DNA of 6,288 nt from an uncultured Eubacteriaceae bacterium (GTDB lineage Bacteria > Bacillota > Clostridia > Lachnospirales > CAG-274), in NCBI GenBank assembly GCA_947565475.1, contig CANOGI010000132.1, positions 1 through 6,288 on the forward strand, given 5' to 3'. The position numbers were made by a program, and so were the translations under genes. The notes under the pieces are model-generated. The model was not told the origin of the DNA, did no database searches, and worked only from the letters and a program-made list of their open reading frames with translations. Positions 1 through 5,336 of this stretch are shown here, piece after piece. The first letter of the stretch is position 1, and every line of letters starts with the position of its first letter.

Positions 1-494
1 GGCTTATTACCAATAAAAAAGAAATAGTTTTGACAACTTTTTACGCTGATTGCGTTCCTATATATTTTCTTGACCCAATAAAGCGTGTAATCGCCATGAC
101 TCATTCAGGTTGGAGGGGAACTGTGAAAGAAATCGGCGTGAAAGCTGTTTTAAAAATGGAAAAGGATTATGGCTGTGAGAAAAAAAATATTTTGATCGGA
201 ATAGGGCCGTCAATTAAAAAGTGTTGTTTTGAGGTTGATTATCCTGTTATTGAGGAATTTGAGAATAATATATCTTTTTCAAAAGACTTTATTTTTAAGG
301 ACAAAGAAAAAGATGGCAAATATAAAATAGATTTACAGGGGATTATTGAGAAGTCTCTTATTTTATCTGGTATTTTAAAAGAAAATATAGAAAATGCCGA
401 TGTGTGTACAAAATGTAATCACGATTTATTTTTTTCTCATAGGTATATGGGAGATGAAAGGGGAAGTTTGGCGGGACTTATTTCGTTGAAATGA
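1..494 (+). CDS. pgeF: PgeF/YfiH family protein (purine nucleoside phosphorylase / laccase-domain fold), 5'-truncated by the window edge
   Basis: The reading frame is already open at position 3 and runs to a TGA at 492-494, so only the C-terminal 163 residues are present. Family members are usually about 250-280 residues long. The TTG at 30 is an internal leucine codon, not a start, because sequence with the family's character (LITNKKEIVL) continues upstream of it. Visible motifs are YADCVP (Cys at 51-53) and HSGWRGT (His 17 residues later). These match the Cys and second His of the family's zinc site; the first His lies off the window. IGPSIKKCCFEV follows in mid-sequence, and the C-terminus has CTKCNHDLFFSHR and then RGSLAGLISL. 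Proteins of this family (E. coli YfiH) have been described as polyphenol oxidases, as purine nucleoside phosphorylase/adenosine deaminase enzymes, and as acting in peptidoglycan quality control. Which activity applies here cannot be told from sequence. No signal peptide can be judged because the N-terminus is missing. Confidence 0.93.
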   Translation, partial: LITNKKEIVLTTFYADCVPIYFLDPIKRVIAMTHSGWRGTVKEIGVKAVLKMEKDYGCEKKNILIGIGPSIKKCCFEVDYPVIEEFENNISFSKDFIFKDKEKDGKYKIDLQGIIEKSLILSGILKENIENADVCTKCNHDLFFSHRYMGDERGSLAGLISLK

Positions 495-703
495 GTTTTA
501 AAAATTTGTTTTATTTCTGACATTTGGAAATAACATATAATAACAAAAACAATATTAAAAAAATAAGTGCTGTGTTAAAAAGTTTTAAAATAAATTGGTT
601 TTATAGTAATTTGTAAAATTTTTAGCGTGAGACTATAAAAGAATTTTTTATATATAGAATTTATTAGAGTCGCAGTTTATTCTTTTATTTTTTCGCTATA
701 GAT
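495..703. other. AT-rich intergenic spacer between pgeF and the DUF512 gene
   Basis: This stretch of 209 bases is very AT-rich and I find no coding frame of useful length in it. It contains a weak inverted repeat at 511-517/527-533 (TTATTTC and GAAATAA, 9-base loop). The stem has a single G-C pair and no T-run follows, so I do not call it a terminator. The better signal is the candidate promoter at 611-639. The spacer probably separates the pgeF transcript from the downstream cluster, but no termination site is visible. Confidence 0.7.
611..639 (+). promoter_or_regulatory. Candidate sigma-A promoter for the DUF512-der cluster
   Basis: TTGTAA at 611-616 (4 of 6 matches to TTGACA) is separated by 17 bases from TATAAA at 634-639 (5 of 6 matches to TATAAT). 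Transcription would start near 646 and leave a leader of roughly 57 bases before the ATG at 704. The spacing is optimal and the position fits a cluster promoter. The whole spacer is AT-rich, however, so chance matches are expected and no extended -10 TGn is present. Confidence 0.4.
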
Positions 704-2026
704 ATGAGGTTGCGTATTTTGGATAAAAGAAATATAATTTTTAAAGTGGAGAAAGACAGTATAGCCGAGGAAATGGGAATTGAGCCCGGAGATGTTCTTA
801 TAAAAATAAATGATACCGATATTAAAGATGTTTTTGATTACAGGTATTTGATTCAAAATGAATATATTGAGGTCGGTATTGAAAAGCCAAATGGGGAAGA
901 ATGGCTTTTGGAAATTGATAAAGAAGAGTATGAAGACCTGGGAATTGTTTTTGAAAGAGGGCTTATGGATAAAGCTAAAAGCTGTTTTAATAAATGTGTG
1001 TTTTGTTTTATAGACCAGCTTCCCAAAGGAATGAGAGCTACTCTTTATTTTAAAGACGACGACACAAGGCTTTCTTTTTTACAGGGAAATTATGTGACAC
1101 TTACAAATATGAGAGAAGAGGATATTGACAGGCTCATTTTTTATCATTTTTCACCGATTAATATTTCTGTGCATACAACGGATATGGAACTTAGGAAATG
1201 TATGCTTAAAAATCCCAATGCTGTGAATGTTATGGGTTATATAAAGCGTTTTTATGACGCCGGTATTAAAATGAATTTTCAGATTGTTTTATGCAAAGGA
1301 ATTAATGATGGCGAGCATCTTATAAAATCAATTTTTGATTTAAGCAATTTTATTCCTAATGGTATTAGTTTATCAGTCGTTCCTTTTGGTATGACAAAAT
1401 TTCGTGACGGACTTGAAAAAATTGAGGCTTTCAATAAAAAGGATTGTTGTGATATAATTGATATTGTTGAGAAAACTCAAAAGGAGCTTTTCGAGAGATT
1501 TGGCACAAAATTTGTTTTTTTATCGGATGAATTTTATGTTGTCGCCGAAAGAGAATTTCACAAGGCTGATTTTTATGAGGATTTTTCACAGCTTGAAAAT
1601 GGAGTTGGAATGATTAGTCTTATGGAGAGTGAGTTTTTCTCCTATTTAAAATCGTTGGATGGTGATAATAAAAAACGTCATATTTCCATTGTTACGGGGT
1701 CGGCTGCTTATAAATTTATTTTAAATTTAACTTACGAATTGACTAAAAAATTTAATTATACTAAAATAGATGTGTATGAGATAAAAAATAATTTTTTTGG
1801 AAACACAATTACTGTTTCGGGACTTTTAACTGGCACAGATATAATTGAGCAACTTTCTGGAAAAGAATTAGGTGATTTTCTTTTAATTCCCGAAAACGCT
1901 TTTAAAGCTGACGATACGGTTATGCTTGATGACGTTAATATTAAGGACATCGAGAAAGCCCTTGGATGCAGAGTGAGGATTTCATATTCTGACGGGGCTA
2001 AGTTTATAGATAATATCTTATTTTAA
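704..2026 (+). CDS. PDZ-domain radical-SAM/DUF512 protein of unknown function
   Basis: This 440-residue protein belongs to the family annotated as DUF512 or TIGR03279 putative FeS oxidoreductase, found in clostridia and cyanobacteria. Residues about 10-75 look like a PDZ-type domain (SIAEEMGIEPGDVL at 19-32). A radical-SAM cluster motif CX3CX2C follows at Cys94, Cys98 and Cys101, within CFNKCVFCFIDQLPKGMR. The family signatures LYFKDDDTRLSFLQGNY (114-130) and NISVHTT (153-159) come next. The DUF512 region has VPFGMTKFR (226-234), FVFLSDEFY (270-278), QLENGVGM (296-303), TGSAAY (331-336), ITVSGLLTGTDI (369-380) and LLIPENAF (393-400). All key motifs look intact, so the gene appears functional, and the length fits the family. 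The reaction and substrate are unknown; an S-adenosylmethionine-dependent radical reaction is inferred only from the Cys motif. It ends 24 bases before der and is probably co-transcribed with it. The start is uncertain: the ATG at 704 has no Shine-Dalgarno, while the in-frame TTG at 719 does. Confidence 0.92.
   Translation: MRLRILDKRNIIFKVEKDSIAEEMGIEPGDVLIKINDTDIKDVFDYRYLIQNEYIEVGIEKPNGEEWLLEIDKEEYEDLGIVFERGLMDKAKSCFNKCVFCFIDQLPKGMRATLYFKDDDTRLSFLQGNYVTLTNMREEDIDRLIFYHFSPINISVHTTDMELRKCMLKNPNAVNVMGYIKRFYDAGIKMNFQIVLCKGINDGEHLIKSIFDLSNFIPNGISLSVVPFGMTKFRDGLEKIEAFNKKDCCDIIDIVEKTQKELFERFGTKFVFLSDEFYVVAEREFHKADFYEDFSQLENGVGMISLMESEFFSYLKSLDGDNKKRHISIVTGSAAYKFILNLTYELTKKFNYTKIDVYEIKNNFFGNTITVSGLLTGTDIIEQLSGKELGDFLLIPENAFKADDTVMLDDVNIKDIEKALGCRVRISYSDGAKFIDNILF
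706..709 (+). promoter_or_regulatory. GAGG possible Shine-Dalgarno favouring the TTG start at 719
   Basis: The bases before the ATG at 704 (TTTTCGCTATAGAT) have no purine-rich ribosome site, and a TAG at 665-667 with no intervening start codon excludes an earlier start. GAGG at 706-709 lies 9 bases before an in-frame TTG at 719-721. A start there would give a protein five residues shorter, beginning MDKRNIIFKVEKDS, which is close to how family members usually begin. The four-base match is weak compared with the strong sites of the neighbouring genes. Confidence 0.35.
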
Positions 2027-2050
2027 AAATGAGATAAGGAGGAAAATTTT

Positions 2051-3370
2051 ATGGCAAAACCTATTGTTGCCGTTGTTGGCAGACCTAATGTAGGGAAGTC
2101 TACACTTTTTAATAAAATAGCGGGAGAAAGAATTTCTATTGTTGAGGACACTCCTGGGGTTACAAGGGACAGGATATACGCTGAGGCGGAATGGCTTAAC
2201 TATAAATTTACCCTTATTGACACAGGTGGACTTGAGCCGGAGTCAGATGATGTTATTTTAAAACAGATGTATGCTCAGGCTGAAATAGCTATGGAAACAG
2301 CTGATGTTATTTTATTTGTGGTTGATGTGAAAACAGGTGTTACTGATACAGACATGCAGGTTGCCAATATTCTTAGAAAAACAAAAAAGCCTATTGTTCT
2401 TGCCGTAAATAAGGTTGACGACCTTAGAAAATATAGTATGGACGTTTATGAGTTTTATTCTCTTGGTCTTGGCGACCCATGGGGGGTTTCAGCGGGACAA
2501 GGGCTTGGTCTTGGTGATATGCTTGATGAGGTGGTTAAACATTTTCCAAAAGATTGTCTTGATAATGACGACGATGATACAATTAAGATTGCTATAATTG
2601 GTAAACCTAATGTCGGAAAATCTTCTCTTATTAATAAGATTTTAGGGGAAGAAAGGGTTATTGTGAGTGATATAGCGGGAACTACAAGAGACGCTATTGA
2701 CTCTCATTATGAGAAAGACGGACAGAAATATATTTTTATTGATACTGCCGGCATGAGAAGGAAAAGCAAGATTAAAGAAAATATTGAAAAATATAGTATT
2801 ATTCGTGCGGTTGCTGCTGTACAAAGAGCGGACGTTTGTATTTTAATGATTAACGCTGAAGAAGGAATTACTGATCAGGACACAAAAATAGCTGGAATTG
2901 CCCATGAAAACGGCAAGGCTTCTATCATAGTCGTGAATAAGTGGGATTTAATTGAGAAAGACAACAAAACAATGAATAAATTTATTAAAAATATTGAGAA
3001 TGAGCTTAAATATATGCCCTATGCCCCGACATTGTTTATTTCAGCGCTTACGGGACAGCGCATTCATAAGCTTTTTGGAATGATTAAAGTTGTTTTTGAG
3101 AATAACTCAAGAAGAATATCGACAGGGCTTTTAAATGATGTGTTGATTGAGGCTATGGCTGTGAATCAGCCTCCGGCGGAAAAAGGCCGTCCCTTAAAAA
3201 TTTATTATATTACGCAAGTTTCTGTCAAACCTCCGACATTTGTTTTATTTGTGAATGATTCTGAACTTTTGCATTTTTCATATAAAAGATATATTGAAAA
3301 TCAATTAAGGCAAGCGTTTGGTTTTGACGGAACGCCTATACATTTTATCGCAAGAAACAGGAAAGAATGA
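2051..3370 (+). CDS. der: Ribosome-assembly GTPase Der (EngA), double G domain
   Basis: Der is an essential cytoplasmic GTPase that binds the ribosome and is needed for maturation of the 50S subunit. The 439 residues match the usual length of about 436-440. G domain 1 has the P-loop GRPNVGKS (10-17), TPGVTRD (34-40), DTGG (57-60) and NKVD (120-123). An acidic linker (about 170-176) leads to G domain 2 with GKPNVGKS (184-191), AGTTRD (209-214), DTAG (231-234), NKWD (296-299) and SALTG (331-335). The C-terminal KH-like domain covers about 350-436 and includes KPPTFVLFVND and HFSYKRYIENQLRQAFGF. The G5 element of domain 1 reads VSAGQG where ISAxHG is more usual, a mild variation. The start is firm: AAGGAGG at 2036-2042 lies 8 bases before the ATG. 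The upstream DUF512 gene stops 24 bases earlier with no terminator between, so the two are probably one transcript. Confidence 0.98.
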   Translation: MAKPIVAVVGRPNVGKSTLFNKIAGERISIVEDTPGVTRDRIYAEAEWLNYKFTLIDTGGLEPESDDVILKQMYAQAEIAMETADVILFVVDVKTGVTDTDMQVANILRKTKKPIVLAVNKVDDLRKYSMDVYEFYSLGLGDPWGVSAGQGLGLGDMLDEVVKHFPKDCLDNDDDDTIKIAIIGKPNVGKSSLINKILGEERVIVSDIAGTTRDAIDSHYEKDGQKYIFIDTAGMRRKSKIKENIEKYSIIRAVAAVQRADVCILMINAEEGITDQDTKIAGIAHENGKASIIVVNKWDLIEKDNKTMNKFIKNIENELKYMPYAPTLFISALTGQRIHKLFGMIKVVFENNSRRISTGLLNDVLIEAMAVNQPPAEKGRPLKIYYITQVSVKPPTFVLFVNDSELLHFSYKRYIENQLRQAFGFDGTPIHFIARNRKE

Positions 3371-3455
3371 AAAATGTAAATGTTAAGGGAAAATAAAAAG
3401 TATAATTATATGTTGTATTATTGTATAGGTCAAAATAAATAACAATAAGAGTGGG

Positions 3456-3484
3456 TAACTCATTAAATTGAATAATTGGAGTTA
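3456..3484 (+). repeat. Imperfect inverted repeat (possible RNA hairpin) in the der-plsY spacer
   Basis: TAACTC (3456-3461) pairs with GAGTTA (3479-3484). Inside this, ATTA (3462-3465) pairs with TAAT (3473-3476) after a two-base bulge (TG, 3477-3478), leaving the 7-base loop AATTGAA. This gives ten base pairs, only two of them G-C. The bases that follow (AGGGGCTATGG) contain no T-run, so it does not look like an intrinsic terminator. It may be a chance structure in AT-rich DNA, an RNA processing element or a protein site. Confidence 0.35.
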
Positions 3485-3525
3485 AGGGGCTATGGAACTA
3501 TGCATTAAAAGGAAAATTTTTGTTA

Positions 3526-3665
3526 TTTTTAGTAGTGATAATGATTTTTAAAAAGTATTTCTATGATTTCAAAATACGGTAATTATTTGAGAGATTGTTA
3601 TTTATATATAGCTATTTAGTAAGGGAATTATTTTATTATAATTTTTAGTAAGGAAGTGATTTTTA
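3526..3665 (+). repeat. Imperfect direct repeat, second copy covering the plsY ribosome site
   Basis: Copy one (3526-3550) and copy two (3642-3665) both begin TTTTTAGTA and both end TGATTTTTA, with 7 and 6 differing bases between these blocks. The copies lie 116 bases apart. Copy two contains the plsY Shine-Dalgarno and the first base of its start codon; copy one leads to no gene. It could be a local duplication of the translation-start region or a coincidence of AT-rich sequence. Confidence 0.3.
3649..3660 (+). promoter_or_regulatory. Near-perfect Shine-Dalgarno that fixes the plsY start
   Basis: TAAGGAAGTGAT matches 11 of 12 bases of the full anti-Shine-Dalgarno complement TAAGGAGGTGAT. 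It is followed by four T residues and the ATG at 3665. The alternative in-frame GTG at 3656 lies inside this ribosome site and cannot also use it as a start, so 3665 is preferred. Confidence 0.85.
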
Positions 3666-4306
3666 TGGAAAGGCTGATTTGTCTTGTTATAGGATATATT
3701 ATAGGATGTATACAAACCGCCTTTATTGTGGGGCGGATTATGGGAAAAATAGATATTCGTGATTTTGGGAGCGGAAACGCCGGTACGACTAATGTCACAA
3801 GAATTCTTGGGGCCAAAGCCGGAGCTATTGTTTTTATTTCTGATATTTTGAAAGCGGTTATAGCGTATTCTATTTGTGCGGCCCTTTTTAAAGGCGGAGG
3901 TACTTTTTTTGGCGATGGAAATATACTTTGGGGAATCTACGCCGGCGTAGGTGTTATTCTCGGGCATGATTTTCCTTTTTACCTTAATTTTAAAGGAGGA
4001 AAGGGAATAGCCTCCACGCTTGGACTTATTTTATGCGTTGACTGGCGTGTGGCTCTGACTACTTATGCATTCGGATTGGCGGTTGTTATTATTAAAAAAT
4101 ACATATCATTATGCTCTCTTGTTATGGTTGTTGTCGCTCCCACTTCTATGGTTTTATTTAGTCTTATTATGGGAAATAAAATTAATACCGAGGCGGTTCT
4201 TCTTATGTCTGCTATTGGATTTTTAGCTTATTATCAGCATATACCTAATATAAAAAGACTTATTAAAGGTGAGGAAAATAAATTCAGTATTAAAAGAAAT
4301 AAGTAG
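3665..4306 (+). CDS. plsY: Acyl-phosphate:glycerol-3-phosphate acyltransferase PlsY
   Basis: PlsY is an integral membrane enzyme that transfers an acyl group from acyl phosphate (made by PlsX) to sn-glycerol 3-phosphate, giving 1-acyl-glycerol 3-phosphate, the first committed phospholipid precursor. From the ATG at 3665 the protein has 213 residues, the usual family size. All three family motifs are present: IRDFGSGNAGTTN (31-43), the GHDFPFYLNFKGGKG block (100-114), and QHIPNIKRLIKGEENK (191-206) at the C-terminus. Hydrophobic stretches at about 4-22, 52-73, 86-100, 117-143, 147-169 and 177-190 fit the multi-pass topology. The first membrane segment reads GCIQTAF where many family members have a G-S-I-P type sequence; I take this as a lineage variant. 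gpsA, which makes the substrate, follows after 11 bases. Confidence 0.97.
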   Translation: MERLICLVIGYIIGCIQTAFIVGRIMGKIDIRDFGSGNAGTTNVTRILGAKAGAIVFISDILKAVIAYSICAALFKGGGTFFGDGNILWGIYAGVGVILGHDFPFYLNFKGGKGIASTLGLILCVDWRVALTTYAFGLAVVIIKKYISLCSLVMVVVAPTSMVLFSLIMGNKINTEAVLLMSAIGFLAYYQHIPNIKRLIKGEENKFSIKRNK

Positions 4307-4311
4307 GAGGT
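4305..4311 (+). promoter_or_regulatory. gpsA Shine-Dalgarno overlapping the plsY stop codon
   Basis: AGGAGGT at 4305-4311 lies 6 bases before the gpsA ATG at 4318. Its first two bases are the last two of the plsY TAG stop (4304-4306). A ribosome finishing plsY therefore covers the gpsA initiation site, an arrangement that suits translational coupling of the two genes. Confidence 0.85.
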
Positions 4312-4317
4312 ATTGCT

Positions 4318-5319
4318 ATGAGTAAAGTTTCCGTAATCGGTTCAGGAAGCTGGGGAACGGCTCTCTCTGTTCTTTTGAGCAATAATGGTCATGAGGTTGT
4401 TTTATGGTCAAGGATTAAAGAAAAGGCTGAAAAAATAGCGAGTGACAGAGAAAACAAAGAATATTTGCCGGGGATTATTCTTTCTGATAATATAAAAGTT
4501 ACATATATAGATGATGATATTGAAAATTCCGATTTAGTCATTCTTTCGGTTCCTTCTAAAGCTGTTAGAGAAACTATGAGACGTTTTTTAAATTATTTTT
4601 CTGAAAATCAAATTATTGTAAATGTGGCTAAAGGAATTGAGGAGGGTTCACTTTTGAGATTATCTCAAATCATTAGTGAGGTTGCTCCTTTTTGCAGAGT
4701 CGCCGTTCTTTCCGGACCGAGTCACGCTGAGGAAGTTGGAAAAGGTATGGTTACAGCTTGTGTGGCTTCTTCTGAAAGTATAGAGGTCGCTGAAGTTGTT
4801 CAAAAAATGTTTATGAGCCCTGTTTTTAGAGTATATACAAATACGGATATTATAGGGGTTGAAATAGGAGGGGCTTTAAAAAACCTTATCGCTCTCGCCG
4901 CGGGAATTTCTGATGGCGTTGGATTTGGTGATAACTCGAAAGCGGCTCTTATGACAAGAGGAATCGTTGAGATTTCGAGACTTGGCGTCGCTATGGGCGG
5001 AAAAGCGGAAACATTTTCCGGACTTTCAGGAATTGGAGATCTTATTGTTACATGTACCAGCAGGCACAGCCGAAACAGAATGGCTGGTGTGCTTTTAGGT
5101 CAGGGAAAATCTCTTGAGGAGACTCTTAGGGAAGTACATATGGTTGTCGAAGGTGTTAACACAGCTAAGGCGGCTTATGATTTGTCTGTTAAATACAATG
5201 TTAATATGCCTATAACGAAGGAGATTTATGACGTTTTATTTTTCGGGCAAGATACAAAACAGGCGGTTGTAAATCTTATGACAAGGGATAAAACCGCCGA
5301 GTATAATTTTATTAATTAA
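4318..5319 (+). CDS. gpsA: NAD(P)H-dependent glycerol-3-phosphate dehydrogenase GpsA
   Basis: GpsA reduces dihydroxyacetone phosphate to sn-glycerol 3-phosphate with NADH or NADPH in the cytoplasm, supplying the backbone that PlsY acylates. The 333 residues equal the usual length. The N-terminal Rossmann domain starts with VIGSGSWGTALS (6-17), the dinucleotide-binding loop. AKG at 104-106 carries the conserved Lys105, and LSGPSHAEEV (131-140) is a family signature. The C-terminal domain has IGGALKN (183-189) with the catalytic-site Lys188, GIGDL (238-242), and TCTSRHSRNR (245-254), which binds substrate and cofactor phosphates in relatives. EGVNTAKAAYDL (278-289) and MPI (297-299) follow. No residue expected to be essential is missing. 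The start follows a strong AGGAGGT site. The gene is the second of a tight plsY-gpsA pair, and the GH43 gene begins 17 bases after its stop. Confidence 0.98.
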   Translation: MSKVSVIGSGSWGTALSVLLSNNGHEVVLWSRIKEKAEKIASDRENKEYLPGIILSDNIKVTYIDDDIENSDLVILSVPSKAVRETMRRFLNYFSENQIIVNVAKGIEEGSLLRLSQIISEVAPFCRVAVLSGPSHAEEVGKGMVTACVASSESIEVAEVVQKMFMSPVFRVYTNTDIIGVEIGGALKNLIALAAGISDGVGFGDNSKAALMTRGIVEISRLGVAMGGKAETFSGLSGIGDLIVTCTSRHSRNRMAGVLLGQGKSLEETLREVHMVVEGVNTAKAAYDLSVKYNVNMPITKEIYDVLFFGQDTKQAVVNLMTRDKTAEYNFIN

Positions 5320-5336
5320 TTTGGGAGGTATTAATA

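Larger units (their letters stand above)
3371..3664. other. AT-rich spacer between der and plsY, with an imperfect hairpin and no clear terminator
   Basis: These 294 bases hold no supported gene. Features seen are an imperfect inverted repeat at 3456-3484, a perfect TATAAT at 3637-3642 with only a poor -35 (TTTAGT at 3615-3620, 16-base spacing), another TATAAT at 3401-3406 without a -35, and a near-repeat of the plsY ribosome site at 3526-3550. If the TATAAT at 3637 were used, transcription would start at about 3649 and give a leader of only about 15 bases that just contains the ribosome site. Whether der transcripts read through into plsY cannot be settled from sequence. Confidence 0.6.

Noticed and set aside
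30..32. TTG at 30 as the start of the first gene
   Set aside because: The frame is open and family-like upstream to the window edge, no ribosome site precedes the TTG, and the family's N-terminal third would be missing.
511..533. Inverted repeat TTATTTC/GAAATAA after pgeF as a possible terminator
   Set aside because: The 7-base stem has only one G-C pair and there is no T-run after it.
3492..3551. A 19-codon frame (MELCIKRKIF...) in the der-plsY spacer, with GGAG 10 bases upstream
   Set aside because: It is very short, in AT-rich non-coding sequence, and has no recognisable features. A frame of this length is expected by chance.
3595..3618. TTGTTA or TTGAGA (3587-3600) as a -35 box for a plsY promoter
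   Set aside because: TTGAGA is a good hexamer, but no acceptable -10 lies at 16-18 bases. The nearby TA-rich steps are at the wrong spacing.
3656..3664. GTG start for plsY giving three extra residues
   Set aside because: The GTG lies inside the near-perfect Shine-Dalgarno that serves the ATG at 3665.
3602..3967. Minus-strand 121-codon open frame overlapping the start of plsY
   Set aside because: It lies mostly opposite plsY, whose motifs are clear in the plus strand. The minus-strand translation resembles no family and has no good ribosome site.
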